DNA of 64,000 nucleotides, from positions 1-64,000 of the IMG/VR virus record IMGVR_UViG_3300020171_000022; one strand, 5' to 3'. Below are positions 8,631 through 17,299 of this stretch, piece after piece. The notes under the pieces were generated by a model. That model saw only the letters and a program-made list of their open reading frames with translations, had not been told where the DNA came from and made no database searches. Made by a program: the position numbers and the translations under genes. How positions within the stretch are numbered: the first letter of the stretch is position 1; each line of letters opens with the position of its first letter. Source of the DNA: a virus.

Positions 8631-11234
8631 ATGAGAACAGATTGGTACAAGGATGTTAATCCTAATTTGGATAGGTTAGCTCAAATCCTTGGGATGGCTA
8701 CACGAGGGGGTGGAGGCGGAATGTCTAAACCTTCGCATGGATATACGATAGCCGAGAAAGCCCCTGAAGTGGTGACAGCTCCTGGGGTCTACTTTCCTGC
8801 GGAAAAGGGAGAAGTTATACCGCTTGAATCCAGACAAGGTGGAGGTAGTGTATTTCCGTCATCATCCAAAGATAACGATACAAGAAAACTGGATATGCTT
8901 GAATCTATCCTTCGCAGTGTAAAACCATCCAATCTTGAGTCAAGGGAATTGGGGGGATTGGTCATCCCTCCACATGGTGAACTGGAAAAATTAAAAATAG
9001 AGCAATCGAAATATGACATCCTCAAGTCAGCCATATCTGTTCTAAAACCACAGGGACAGCAGAAGTCGGCCTCTAACGAACAGGGGCAGAAGAAGTCTCC
9101 TTCCAGCGAAGGGGGTATTCCGCTTGAGTCAAGACAGATGGGGGGAGGTACAAATCCTGGTTTCCGATCTCCAGAAAACCTTTGGGAGAGAAAGCAAATG
9201 AGTGATTGGGGGCCTGGGGCAAGCAGAATAGTCGATGGCAAAAGGGTTCAGTGGCAGGAAGGAATGACTACGCCCTTTGAAGTAAAAGAATCTACGGCAG
9301 ATAAGGGGATAAGTGAAGGTAAAGGGACAATGTCAATCGGTTCAGAGAAGTTGGTTGCGGGTGGAAAACCATATTCAATGTTAAAACCGCCCTCTCTACC
9401 AGGTATCCCCGAACCTCCTACCGCACAAAGCTATGGGATACAGCCAGAAGCCACAAAGTTGGGGGTAGCAGATAAGGGAATAAGCGAAGGGGACTTGTTA
9501 TGGCAGAAGAAAAGGAAGGAAGGTATGGCGGCAGGTCAATGGTCTATACCTATGTTCTCCCGTACTAATGGTGGAGGTGTTAATTCATCTTACGGAGTTA
9601 GGGCAGATGGCACACAAAAAGGTAAGGGATTTTGGGGAGAGTTGCAAGGAGCAGAAGGGAAACCTTCAACCGAACTATCCATCGGTGTAAACTTTGACGG
9701 AAAAGAGACAGAGATACCAACCCTTGTCCCAACACTAACTCAACAAGAAATTGATTATTTGCTTGGTGGTGGAAAACCTACACTTGAAATAGTTGATAAA
9801 GCGGTGGAACATGCCAGACAAAGAATATTTCAAGGGAAGAGTCCATTCGCTCAAGAGGGTGAGCAGAAACCAATGACATTTGAGTCAAGACAATATGGTG
9901 GCACTGTTACGCCTCCCGATGATGAAAACGAACGTAGAAAGAAAGAATTGGCGGAACTTATGACACCTCGTGCCGTTTCAACGCCTTCTCCTACACCTGA
10001 AATATCGATTCCTGCAGGACTCAAAGGGTTTATTACAGACATAAAAGATACGCCGGCTGGGAGGGTTTATGCGGGGCCAGAAGGACAAGCGACTGTCGGG
10101 CCTGAGAGATTCTTTCTTGGAGATAAAGAAGTTCCCGCCGGAACTCCAGGGGCTATAAGTGGAGAAATATTAGCAAAAGAACAGTTATCTGCTGATATAA
10201 AGAAACAGGAGTCAGAGAGAGAATTGATTGCGAAAGGTATGGGTTTTGGAAGAGACCTTGGATACTGGGCGGCTCATCCAGAAGAAAAGGCAATGTATGA
10301 TTTTGAGCAGATGCTTAGTAGGGGCCGTTATGCTGCCCCCCAACGTGCTGAACTTACAAAGCAATATATTGAGAGCAGGGAAGTAAAACCAGCAAAAGCA
10401 CCTGCTCCTCATTTAGTCCAAAATGAAAAAGGTGAATATGTATGGGCGGTTCCTGGGGGAGTATTACCTGCTGGAATTATGGGAAAGCCACTGACTGAAA
10501 CTTTACCAAGTTTTCAAGAGTATAAAAGAATACCTGGGAATGAAGGCAAAACTTATGAAGATTTCAGGAAATGGGAAACAAGTTTAAAAGAAAGAGAAAT
10601 AGTGCCTTCTGGTATACGTGAATTTGAAATGGCGAGTGGGATGGAATCCACCAAAAGAGGGACTCCTGAGTATAGTAAATCTTATTTAGAGTTTCTCGGC
10701 GGGAAAAAAGAAGCAAATCCACTTGAACAAAAAAAATTGGGAGCAAATTTAAGAAAAGAATTTAACAACTTACAACCCGTAAAGGATTATAGAGATATTG
10801 AAACAAGATTTAATATAATGGGCAAAGCAATAAAGGAATCTGAAATTACTAAGAATTTTGTAGCCGTTGATCAGGCATTAATTACTATTTTTAATAAGAT
10901 GACTGATCCCCAATCTGTTGTTAGGGAAAGTGAATATATCAGAACACCACAGGACTTAGCGCTTTGGAATAAGATTAAGGGAAAGGTTTCAAAGATGGCT
11001 GCTGGTGGTGCTGGTCTAACTCCTGATGACAGGAATGCATTATACATAATGGCAAAACAGTTTCAAATCGCATATGAATCGAAATTTAAGGAACTTCGGA
11101 ATGAGTATAGGGGATATGCCGTAGATTATGGTCTTGATCCAGAGACTGTAATTAAATCAAAGACGGAAGTTGTAAAGAAAAAGGATTACAAATCTATGAG
11201 CAATGAGGAGTTATTGAAAGCATTGGAGGAATAA
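8631..11234 (+). CDS. Large Gly-rich virion protein
   Basis: I choose the ATG at 8631 because a GTG at 8619 overlaps the Shine-Dalgarno GGAGG at 8621-8625. The 867-residue protein carries repeated short motifs: PLESRQ-x-GGG occurs several times in the first half and ADKGISEG twice, separated by low-complexity Pro/Gly/Ser segments. The region near residues 330-405 (GVNFDGKETEIPTLVPTL, then a KAVEHARQRIF helix) recurs in phage proteins of unknown role. The C-terminal third is helical. It precedes another ejection-type gene by one base. Possible internal virion protein. Confidence 0.55.
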   Translation: MRTDWYKDVNPNLDRLAQILGMATRGGGGGMSKPSHGYTIAEKAPEVVTAPGVYFPAEKGEVIPLESRQGGGSVFPSSSKDNDTRKLDMLESILRSVKPSNLESRELGGLVIPPHGELEKLKIEQSKYDILKSAISVLKPQGQQKSASNEQGQKKSPSSEGGIPLESRQMGGGTNPGFRSPENLWERKQMSDWGPGASRIVDGKRVQWQEGMTTPFEVKESTADKGISEGKGTMSIGSEKLVAGGKPYSMLKPPSLPGIPEPPTAQSYGIQPEATKLGVADKGISEGDLLWQKKRKEGMAAGQWSIPMFSRTNGGGVNSSYGVRADGTQKGKGFWGELQGAEGKPSTELSIGVNFDGKETEIPTLVPTLTQQEIDYLLGGGKPTLEIVDKAVEHARQRIFQGKSPFAQEGEQKPMTFESRQYGGTVTPPDDENERRKKELAELMTPRAVSTPSPTPEISIPAGLKGFITDIKDTPAGRVYAGPEGQATVGPERFFLGDKEVPAGTPGAISGEILAKEQLSADIKKQESERELIAKGMGFGRDLGYWAAHPEEKAMYDFEQMLSRGRYAAPQRAELTKQYIESREVKPAKAPAPHLVQNEKGEYVWAVPGGVLPAGIMGKPLTETLPSFQEYKRIPGNEGKTYEDFRKWETSLKEREIVPSGIREFEMASGMESTKRGTPEYSKSYLEFLGGKKEANPLEQKKLGANLRKEFNNLQPVKDYRDIETRFNIMGKAIKESEITKNFVAVDQALITIFNKMTDPQSVVRESEYIRTPQDLALWNKIKGKVSKMAAGGAGLTPDDRNALYIMAKQFQIAYESKFKELRNEYRGYAVDYGLDPETVIKSKTEVVKKKDYKSMSNEELLKALEE

Positions 11235-11235
11235 A

Positions 11236-13353
11236 ATGCCTGACTGGGAAGCCTACAAAGAAGCCTATGACAGAGGAGTTTTATCTGAAGAGAAAAAGGG
11301 TTTATATGAAGAGGCCATAAAAAGAAAATTAACTACAGGAGAACCGACAACTTTACAACCTATTCAGGTAGGTGAAGAACCTGCTGGTGGTATGTTTGGT
11401 CTTCTTGGCAAATTAGGACTCAAAGAGAAACAGTTCATCACACCTCCGCCACCAGGAGGGCCTATTGAAGAACCCGGACTTAAACGCCCAGATATTGTCA
11501 GTGATCCAGTAGATGTAATACAAGGTATTTTGACTGGAGGAACTCTTGGGTTACTGAAAACCGGAGGAAAATTAACAAAGCCTGTTGCTGAAGAAGCATT
11601 GGCTTGGGCAACTTACAATGCTCCCGCTTTGGCCAAAAGTATCTATAAAGGCGTTTCTGGTGTAATCCCTGGTCTTTCTGCCAAAGCATTAGAGAAAACC
11701 ATTCCCGTAGAAAAAGCTGCTCCGATAGCAATGCAGGTAGGAGAGAGTTTTCTTAGTAAGATTATACCTGGAATGGCTAAAGCAACCACCCCAGAAATGC
11801 AAGGGATTATTGATTTAGCAAAGAGAGAGAAAGTTTCAATCCTTGCTCCAGATGTTACGGGAAATAGAACACAAGCTCTTCTTTTTAATGCAGCGGATAA
11901 GGCAATAGGCGGTGCTGGTGTTACCCAAAAGGCAGCGGCAAGAACAATTCAGGATATGAATGCTTATGGTCAAAGGGTTTTATCTGGATTGGGAGGAGAA
12001 CTTGAAAAAGCTGGTTTAGGTGAAGTGGCAAGATTTGGGATGAAGACAAAATTTGATCCAGTAGAAAAATTTGGAGATAGTCTCTATGATATTGCAGCAA
12101 AAGAGGCAACAGGAACTCCAACGATCTTGAGTAATACTACAAAAATAGTAGATGAAATTAGGAAAACAAAAGATTTTCAGTATTTACCTGGGCCAATAAG
12201 ATCAGTATTAAATAAAGTTTTTTCTGATATTAGTCCAGTTGCTAAAGTTACCGCTGGTACAAGATATGGAGGTATGCCACAAGATATTTTGGCTAAACTT
12301 CAAGAACAGGGAATTAGTAAAACAATGGATTTCTCCGAACTCGAATCTATCCGAAGGGCTGTCTCAAAATTATCCTTTTATAAAGAAATCTCAGGGGATC
12401 AAGGTAATAGATTTGCCAAACAAGTTCTTGTGGCAATAGATAAGGATATGGATTTAGCTGCCGCCAAGGCTGGTACACTCGCAAAGTCAGCTCTTGATGA
12501 TGCAAGAAAATTCCAAAGGGAAGAAATATTCGGAGTATTTAAGGGTGAAACAGCATTAGGTAAGCCCTCCATTGGTAGAAGGATTTCCACAATTCAAAAT
12601 GAGGATTTCCTAACTATTATCTCAAAGGGGAATCTAACAGAATTAAAAGATATGAAAAAGGTATTGCCTGAATCAACCATTCAAAATGTTAAGCAGGCAT
12701 GGCTAACCGATTTGTTCTCTCGACATCAAAAAGACTTAATGACACCACAGGGTATTGTAAAAGTTTTAAATGTTCCGGCGGCGGGTAGAGAAATAGATAA
12801 ATTTGGGGATTTATACCTTAAAACTTTATTCAATAAACAAGAATTTCAAATGATAGACAACTTCAGAAAATTGTCTCAGCATATAGGGGCTGCCGAAAAA
12901 ATAGCGGGCAACCCATCTGGTACAGCACAGACCATATATACTATCCAACTAATTACAGGAGGATTATTGGCTGGATATGGGACATGGAAGGAAAGCCCTG
13001 TAAGTGCCGCCACGGGGTTAATTCTCACATTTGGAGGCCCCTATGGTATCGCCAAATTTATGACATCCCCGACTGGATTTAGATATATGACTACAGGGAT
13101 CGAGAAATCTCCTCTAATTAGGGATATTATTACTCAATCCCTAAAATCTGCTGCGATTGCGGGAACTCATGCAAATATAGATATAAGGCAAAGAGCTAGT
13201 ATACCGATGGGAAAAACACCAACAGAATCAACCCAGATACCGATAATACCAAGAGCAACCGGAGGCCCTGTTTCTCCTACGATAATAAAGAGTTCTATTG
13301 ACAATATATTACCATTTGGTATTATATCTACAAGGGGGGCATTAAATAAGTGA
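11236..13353 (+). CDS. Probable internal virion/ejection protein with membrane segments
   Basis: 705 residues starting one base after the previous stop. Mostly helical with long charged stretches; residues near 570-590 and 600-620 are hydrophobic enough to span a membrane (TIYTIQLITGGLLAGYG and a following Gly-rich segment). Large helical proteins with late membrane segments at the end of the structural module are typical of ejection proteins of short-tailed phages; this is inference. The tnpB element begins at its stop codon, so the original C-terminus may have been altered by insertion. Confidence 0.5.
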   Translation: MPDWEAYKEAYDRGVLSEEKKGLYEEAIKRKLTTGEPTTLQPIQVGEEPAGGMFGLLGKLGLKEKQFITPPPPGGPIEEPGLKRPDIVSDPVDVIQGILTGGTLGLLKTGGKLTKPVAEEALAWATYNAPALAKSIYKGVSGVIPGLSAKALEKTIPVEKAAPIAMQVGESFLSKIIPGMAKATTPEMQGIIDLAKREKVSILAPDVTGNRTQALLFNAADKAIGGAGVTQKAAARTIQDMNAYGQRVLSGLGGELEKAGLGEVARFGMKTKFDPVEKFGDSLYDIAAKEATGTPTILSNTTKIVDEIRKTKDFQYLPGPIRSVLNKVFSDISPVAKVTAGTRYGGMPQDILAKLQEQGISKTMDFSELESIRRAVSKLSFYKEISGDQGNRFAKQVLVAIDKDMDLAAAKAGTLAKSALDDARKFQREEIFGVFKGETALGKPSIGRRISTIQNEDFLTIISKGNLTELKDMKKVLPESTIQNVKQAWLTDLFSRHQKDLMTPQGIVKVLNVPAAGREIDKFGDLYLKTLFNKQEFQMIDNFRKLSQHIGAAEKIAGNPSGTAQTIYTIQLITGGLLAGYGTWKESPVSAATGLILTFGGPYGIAKFMTSPTGFRYMTTGIEKSPLIRDIITQSLKSAAIAGTHANIDIRQRASIPMGKTPTESTQIPIIPRATGGPVSPTIIKSSIDNILPFGIISTRGALNK

Positions 13354-13371
13354 CTACTCCCCTGAATAAAT

Positions 13372-14484
13372 TCAGGGGCTTCTTGGGACAAGTCCCAGGC
13401 TCTGTAGTCCCAGAGCTAAAATATTTAAGGAGGCATTATAATCTCGATGCAGACGAACATTACAAGTAGGGCATTGATGCCAACGGACAGACAAGTCTTT
13501 TTTGACTATAGTTCCGCATTGGCTACAAGTCTGACTTGTGCCTCTTGGGTTAATTGCTATAAACTGTCGAGCAGCTTCTTCCGCTTTCTGCGACAATATA
13601 TTAGCAAATTGACTCCAGGCCACATCCGAAATAGATTTAGCCAGAAAACCGTTTTGCAACATATTCTTGGTGTTAAGTTTTTCAATACAGATAATGCCAA
13701 ATTTATTGACAATCTTTCTGGTTTCTTGGTGAATGAAATTATGTCGCCTATTAGAGATTCTCTCGTGGATACGAACAACAACTTTTTTAACCTTAGCTCT
13801 TTCAGAAGTGTTTTTAATTTGTTTAGACAATCTCCTTTGAGCCTTTGCAAGAGCCTTTTGGTCTGTCTTAAAAAAGCGAGGGTTCTTAATCTTCTCTTTA
13901 GTGGAAAAGGTGGCAAAATTCTCAAGTCCGACATCTATACCAACTGCTTTGGTAGTTTCAGACAATGGCTTAGGCTCATATTGAATAGAAAAACAGACAT
14001 ACCATTTTCCCGCTTGTTTTCTAATAATGCAAGTTTTAAGAGTTCCAAAAATAGGCCGATGTATTTTGATTTTAACAGAACCTATTTTAGAAAGTTTAAG
14101 ACAATTAGTTTCTATATTCCAACCAAAGTCTGGCTGTTTATAGGTGAAACTGTTATAACGGTCAAAATTTTTAAATCTTGGATACCCAGGGGTTTGTCCT
14201 TGTTTCACTCTACGAAAGAAATTTTGAAAGGCTTTGTCTATTCTGTCAGCCACATTTTGGAGGCTTTGCGAATAGACCTTGTTAAGAGAGGGTCTCTCTT
14301 TTTTCAAAGCAACAATAGATTTGCTTTGCTGAAAGTATCCTATGCTTTTCTTATCTTTTTCCCAGGAGTTCTTGCGTTCCTCCAGAAAATGATTATAGAG
14401 CCAGCGACACTCATCAAGAGTTTCTTGAAGAAGTCTTTGCTGTTTCTTGGTAGGATACAATCTATATTTAAGAGATTTATTCAT
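13372..14484 (-). CDS. tnpB: TnpB RNA-guided nuclease-like protein
   Basis: 370 residues, the usual TnpB size. The RuvC-like residues are in place: Asp in GIDVGLEN, Glu in IEKLN, Asp in HRDYNAS; a four-Cys zinc site (CSQCG and CPTC) lies between the last two. Such proteins are RNA-guided DNA endonucleases that use an RNA from the 3' end of their own gene. No transposase partner is present, so mobility would need TnpA in trans. The ATG lies 7 bases after a strong -10, predicting an almost leaderless mRNA. The catalytic residues are intact, so it may be active. Confidence 0.88.
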   Translation of the reverse strand: MNKSLKYRLYPTKKQQRLLQETLDECRWLYNHFLEERKNSWEKDKKSIGYFQQSKSIVALKKERPSLNKVYSQSLQNVADRIDKAFQNFFRRVKQGQTPGYPRFKNFDRYNSFTYKQPDFGWNIETNCLKLSKIGSVKIKIHRPIFGTLKTCIIRKQAGKWYVCFSIQYEPKPLSETTKAVGIDVGLENFATFSTKEKIKNPRFFKTDQKALAKAQRRLSKQIKNTSERAKVKKVVVRIHERISNRRHNFIHQETRKIVNKFGIICIEKLNTKNMLQNGFLAKSISDVAWSQFANILSQKAEEAARQFIAINPRGTSQTCSQCGTIVKKDLSVRWHQCPTCNVRLHRDYNASLNILALGLQSLGLVPRSP

Positions 14485-14491
14485 ATGTTAG

Positions 14492-14520
14492 ATTATACCT
14501 TAAAGGAAAATAAATGTAAA
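14492..14520 (-). promoter_or_regulatory. Promoter of the first tnpB
   Basis: On the minus strand TTTACA (14515-14520), 17-bp spacer, TATAAT (14492-14497), then 7 bases to the tnpB ATG. The start site would fall at or next to the start codon. Confidence 0.75.
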
Positions 14521-14591
14521 GGGCAATTCATCCCCCGTTTAAAAACAGGGGCTTTCTTGCCCAATTAAATGTAAGAAATAGGGAGGACTAA

Positions 14592-14816
14592 ATGATAACC
14601 TTTGAATGGCTGATCGGAACAGGAATTTCCATTGTTGGGATTATCACAATCATTATGGTATACCAGCATGGCGTTACCAGGAAGTGTCTTAATGCCAAAC
14701 CGGATATAAAGCTTTGCGATGAGAGGCATGATGTGATAGACAGGGCCCTCGAAAAGCTTGACAGGATTAACGATATAGTGGTGAGGATAGAGACGATATT
14801 GAATGGGAAACGATAA
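14592..14816 (+). CDS. Small membrane protein in the lysis region
   Basis: 74 residues with one N-terminal membrane segment (about residues 6-24, LIGTGISIVGIITIIMVY) and a charged helical tail (LEKLDRINDIVVRIETIL). The stop overlaps the start of the endolysin gene. This single-span plus coiled-coil plan is common for small accessory proteins next to phage endolysins, such as holin partners or spanin-like proteins, but the exact role is not determined. GGGAGG precedes the start. Confidence 0.6.
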   Translation: MITFEWLIGTGISIVGIITIIMVYQHGVTRKCLNAKPDIKLCDERHDVIDRALEKLDRINDIVVRIETILNGKR

Positions 14817-15175
14817 TGGGAGATTTAACAGAGAGCTTTTCACGTAAAGAGTTCGCCTGCCGTTGTCAATGCGGATTTGATGCTATCAATATTGGTTTAG
14901 TACATCGACTTCAGGTGGTGAGGGATATTGCGAGAGTGCCTATCAAGATACTTTCTGCCTGTAGGTGTCCAAAGCATAATGAAAAAGTGGGTGGTAAACC
15001 AGAAAGTTATCATCTAAAAGGGGATGCTATAGATTGGTGTTTCTTTGATGAGGAAGATAGTCTGCTTGAAAAGTTATGCACTAAACTCCTTGATAATTGG
15101 GCAGGTGGGTTTCATCACTACCCTCAAGGGAATTTTTGTCATTCGGATGTTGGGCCAAGAAGAAGATGGGTATGA
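14816..15175 (+). CDS. Endolysin, peptidase M15 family
   Basis: 119 residues matching the compact M15 peptidase fold: SYHLKGDAIDW holds the first zinc ligands (H-x6-D) and HSDVG the last His, with the typical NEKVGG and S-x-C-R-C-P stretch before them. These enzymes cut peptide cross-links in peptidoglycan, here to release progeny. There is no signal peptide, so it needs a holin. It overlaps the upstream membrane protein gene by one base and a tiny gene begins in its stop codon. Confidence 0.85.
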   Translation: MGDLTESFSRKEFACRCQCGFDAINIGLVHRLQVVRDIARVPIKILSACRCPKHNEKVGGKPESYHLKGDAIDWCFFDEEDSLLEKLCTKLLDNWAGGFHHYPQGNFCHSDVGPRRRWV

Positions 15176-15255
15176 GCGGTCTTAACTTCCCCTGGTATCT
15201 GCGACTAATTTGCTGGATTGCGGGGAAGATTGAGAAATTATTGGGAAGGAGGTGA
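15172..15255 (+). CDS. Tiny hydrophobic peptide, 27 residues
   Basis: The ATG overlaps the endolysin stop (ATGA) and the frame runs to 15255. The peptide is hydrophobic in its centre (YLRLICWIAGKIEKLL) and could be an amphipathic or membrane helix. Translational coupling to the endolysin is the main support. It could equally be a chance frame. Confidence 0.35.
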   Translation: MSGLNFPWYLRLICWIAGKIEKLLGRR

Positions 15256-15261
15256 ATTGAG

Positions 15262-15426
15262 ATGCTACAAGGAAACAGAACTTATTTGATGGCGGTGGTG
15301 ATTATCATTCACCAAATCCTTAACGCTATGGGGATGAAGGATATTACTGGAGAACAATTATCGATGGCGATTGATGTTATTCTGGGGATAGGAGTTTTCA
15401 TCTTCAGGAAACTTGCAAAAAAATGA
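15262..15426 (+). CDS. Holin-like protein with two membrane segments
   Basis: 54 residues starting behind GGAGGTGAATTGAG. Two hydrophobic stretches (residues 8-22 and 33-48) are separated by a short turn containing MKDITGE, and the C-terminus is basic (RKLAKK). Size, two-span topology and location just after the endolysin fit a small class II type holin, which would form the hole for endolysin release. Its stop overlaps the leader of the next gene. Assigned by context, not by family match. Confidence 0.6.
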   Translation: MLQGNRTYLMAVVIIIHQILNAMGMKDITGEQLSMAIDVILGIGVFIFRKLAKK

Positions 15427-15437
15427 AAGGAGGAGTT

Positions 15438-15986
15438 ATGAAAAGAAAAATCAGTCTATTTCTGGTGATGGCGGTAATGATGGCGATGGTGGTATCCTGT
15501 ACAGGGGTGCAGGAGAAATGGAACGCTCTCACTCCTGATGAGAAGGCTAGGGTCGTGGTTAGCGACATCCAGGCTCAACTCAATACCCTTTTTGATACCG
15601 GAAAGGCTTATGTGACGGCTAATCCAAAGTATCAAGAAAAGTGGAAAGGACAGATCGTTCCAGCTTTCGATGTGGCAAACAAAGCCCTTGCTTCTTCCAT
15701 GATTCTTGCTAAAGCAGGAAAAATTACTCCAGATCAGGTTTATGCTCAAGTTCAACCTGTTCTAAATTCAGTTATTACCTTATTGGTATCTATTGGAGCA
15801 GTTAAACCTATTACAGCAGCCGTAGATATTATGATTGTTTTGGCTCTGATTAACGGGTTGATGGGATTAGCCTATAACGCATGGTCAACCATTAATAAGG
15901 TTAAGGGTGATCAGAAGATACCGACCTGGGATGAGATTTTAGAGGAAAATAAGAAATTACAGGACAAAATTGATGCGGAGAAATAG
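15438..15986 (+). CDS. Lipoprotein in the lysis region
   Basis: The ATG at 15438 follows AAAGGAGGAG; an upstream in-frame ATG at 15423 overlaps that site. The 182-residue product starts with a signal peptide and lipobox ending in VVSC (Cys 21), so it should be lipid-anchored. A second hydrophobic region near residues 110-150 may associate with the membrane. A lipoprotein at the end of a lysis cassette could act as an outer spanin subunit or in superinfection exclusion; I cannot choose. An intrinsic terminator follows. Confidence 0.65.
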   Translation: MKRKISLFLVMAVMMAMVVSCTGVQEKWNALTPDEKARVVVSDIQAQLNTLFDTGKAYVTANPKYQEKWKGQIVPAFDVANKALASSMILAKAGKITPDQVYAQVQPVLNSVITLLVSIGAVKPITAAVDIMIVLALINGLMGLAYNAWSTINKVKGDQKIPTWDEILEENKKLQDKIDAEK

Positions 15987-15996
15987 TCCGTGCGGT

Positions 15997-16038
15997 GCAG
16001 GGCTTCTTTGCTACAGGCAGGGAGGCCCTTGCTTTTTT
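15997..16038 (+). terminator. Intrinsic terminator after the lysis genes
   Basis: GCAGGGC near the left arm pairs with GGCCCTTGC near the right arm and is followed by six T. It ends the rightward late genes and also separates them from the convergent left cassette array. Confidence 0.75.
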
Positions 16039-16039
16039 C

Positions 16040-16067
16040 TGACATTCCGCTTATTGCACTGTTAGCC
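16040..16067 (-). repeat. LA10, terminal attC half-site
   Basis: Minus strand GGCTAAC followed by AGTGCAATAAGC. The 5' core matches the start of its cassette (GTTAGCC) exactly. No second arm or GTT core follows before the terminator. The right array ends with nearly the same half-site. Confidence 0.55.
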
Positions 16068-16247
16068 CTTTATTAATGAACGATAATCTTTTAATTTTTC
16101 CCTAAATCTTTGCTTCATCATATATGCATCGTAATCATAATTCCAATGATCATATTTCCGAGCCATATAGGATTCGGCAATATCTAACAACTGGGCTAAC
16201 AAGTCATTCGAGCGGACGTTTGATAGTCCACTATTTTCTTTGGTCAT
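16062..16247 (-). CDS. Cassette protein with attC-encoded leader
   Basis: 61 residues. The first 16 (MTKENSGLSNVRSNDLL) are encoded inside site LA9 and are shared with two unrelated cassette proteins; the cassette itself has no early start codon. The rest is helical, with an aromatic and charged segment (ARKYDHWNYDYDAYMMKQRF). GGAAGAGG lies 5 bases before the ATG inside the site. The stop TAA lies in the 5' core of LA10. No known domain. Confidence 0.65.
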   Translation of the reverse strand: MTKENSGLSNVRSNDLLAQLLDIAESYMARKYDHWNYDYDAYMMKQRFREKLKDYRSLIKG

Positions 16248-16279
16248 AAATGCCTCTTCCGCTCAATTCTGCGTTATGT
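16194..16279 (-). repeat. LA9, 86-bp attC-type site carrying RBS, ATG and leader
   Basis: Minus strand: ACATAAC core, GAGCGGAAGAGG arm, ATG at 16247-16245, GTCCGCTC arm, GTTAGCC core. It carries the same 16-codon leader as LA5 and LA8. Against LA5 the leader codons differ at three bases, all synonymous. Confidence 0.85.
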
Positions 16280-16459
16280 TGATTCTAATTTACTACCACA
16301 CTCAGGACAAAAATTAACATTTACTATTGATGCAGAATTTTCTTTGTCTGGATATCCTGGTAAATATTTCTGCCAAATGGGTTGAGGATTTATTAATTCA
16401 CACCAACATAACAATTCATTCGAGCGGACGTTTGATAGTCCACTATTTTCTTTGGTCAT
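16274..16459 (-). CDS. Cassette zinc-finger protein with attC-encoded leader
   Basis: 61 residues. After the shared leader from site LA8 (ending NELL) comes CWCELINPQPIWQKYL and a C-terminal FCPECGSKL, a pattern of very small phage zinc proteins. The first Cys codon is the third codon after the recombination point, so a start inside the preceding attC is needed for a complete zinc site. The stop codon TAA is part of the 5' core of LA9. Role unknown. Confidence 0.7.
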   Translation of the reverse strand: MTKENSGLSNVRSNELLCWCELINPQPIWQKYLPGYPDKENSASIVNVNFCPECGSKLEST

Positions 16460-16491
16460 AAATGCCTCTTCCGCTCAATTCTGCGTTATAT
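16406..16491 (-). repeat. LA8, 86-bp attC-type site carrying RBS, ATG and leader
   Basis: Minus strand ATATAAC core to GTTATGT core, with the same internal ATG and leader as LA9 (one conservative change, Asp to Glu). The cassette that follows starts GTTATGTTG and ends CAACATAAC, a perfect 9-base reverse complement. Confidence 0.85.
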
Positions 16492-16494
16492 GGA

Positions 16495-16692
16495 TTAAAT
16501 TCTAAATGTAGGTTGATCTTTCCCTTCTCTCCAGAAAATGAATCGTTGCCACCAAAATTCTTTGGAAGCATAATTATATTCACACACAGGGCAAGTATAA
16601 AGATTTGGAGCATCTGAATTGCACCGAGGACAAAAACCAAACACAAGTCTTATCTTGCCCAAAATTCTATTCCTATTTGTTTGCAGTGACAT
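16495..16692 (-). CDS. Cassette zinc-ribbon protein
   Basis: 65 residues from the ATG at 16692, which is preceded by GGAGG at 9 bases; an in-frame ATG at 16716 lies in the attC core and is possible. FCPRCNSD and CPVCEYNY form a rubredoxin-like zinc knuckle pair, followed by an aromatic helix (FWWQRFIFWREG). Such proteins are common in mobile DNA and may bind nucleic acid or protein partners. Function unknown. Confidence 0.65.
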   Translation of the reverse strand: MSLQTNRNRILGKIRLVFGFCPRCNSDAPNLYTCPVCEYNYASKEFWWQRFIFWREGKDQPTFRI

Positions 16693-16706
16693 AAAAGGAA
16701 GCCTCC

Positions 16707-16762
16707 GTATAATCATTTATTCCAGCCGATGCTAAAAAGCACGGCTGACCTCTACGTTATAC
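16707..16762 (-). repeat. LA7, 56-bp attC-type site
   Basis: Minus strand GTATAAC core, GTAGAGGTCAGCC arm, GGCTGGAAT arm, ATTATAC core. The G of the expected GTT is A here (ATTATAC), so this site may recombine poorly or not at all. Confidence 0.75.
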
Positions 16763-17299
16763 CTCAAAATAATGAATCTCATTACCCCATTGTTCCCAAC
16801 CTTCACGTTGCTCTCTACTGAATACATCCATCTTCACGGCTTCAGGATACCAAAGGCTTATCATCTTATACGCAATGTCAGGCTTCCTGCTGTGCTGTCT
16901 TGCCGGTTCTCTTATCACTGTCATAAACTTACCCCTTGTCTCAGTGCTCACTGGCTGAAATTTTGGTTTGTAGAACCATGTTAAGTATTCATGAGCATAC
17001 CGAACAGAGAAGGCGGGAGCTACACCGTTGCATTTATCCCATATCAGCCTTGCATGTCTGCGATAGCCTCTCTGCTCCATCGCCAGTTCGCCTATCATCA
17101 AAAACTCGTCAATGCCCCACAGAAAAACAGAATGCGTCTTTGTCGCCATTGGGAAAACTTCCTTGTCTAAAAGCCCGAAAATTGCCATAACATCAAGCGT
17201 GGCGTAATCAAGGTTTTTCCCTTGCCGTGGCCTTGCACTTCTCAGACCCCCCTTCTTTTTAGGCCAAGGGGGATCAATAACGAAAATATTAAATGACAT
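16757..17299 (-). CDS. Cassette MT-A70-type adenine methyltransferase
   Basis: 180 residues. DPPW near residue 9 is the catalytic motif of MT-A70 family N6-adenine methyltransferases; SVFLWGIDEFL and ARLIWDKCNGVAP match later conserved strands. The Walker-like SAM site is not separately visible. The ATG is formed by the 3' core of LA6 and the stop TAA by the 5' core of LA7, so the gene fills the whole cassette. Likely modifies phage DNA to resist host restriction (inference). The right array carries a second, divergent MT-A70 gene. Confidence 0.8.
   Translation of the reverse strand: MSFNIFVIDPPWPKKKGGLRSARPRQGKNLDYATLDVMAIFGLLDKEVFPMATKTHSVFLWGIDEFLMIGELAMEQRGYRRHARLIWDKCNGVAPAFSVRYAHEYLTWFYKPKFQPVSTETRGKFMTVIREPARQHSRKPDIAYKMISLWYPEAVKMDVFSREQREGWEQWGNEIHYFEV

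Larger units (their letters stand above)
13350..14572 (-). mobile_element. Orphan tnpB element of the IS200/IS605 type
   Basis: A tnpB gene without tnpA lies between two hairpins. The distal (3') end has a perfect 9-bp hairpin at 13359-13378 (CCCCTGAAT, AA loop). The proximal end at 14521-14562 has GGGCAA, a CCCC...GGGG hairpin, and TTGCCC. The second tnpB element in this window has the same nested plan at its proximal end. Exact ends are approximate. Confidence 0.75.

Noticed and set aside
13447-14568. Long plus-strand frame opposite the first tnpB
   Set aside because: The minus strand has a complete TnpB with all catalytic residues; the plus frame is its shadow.
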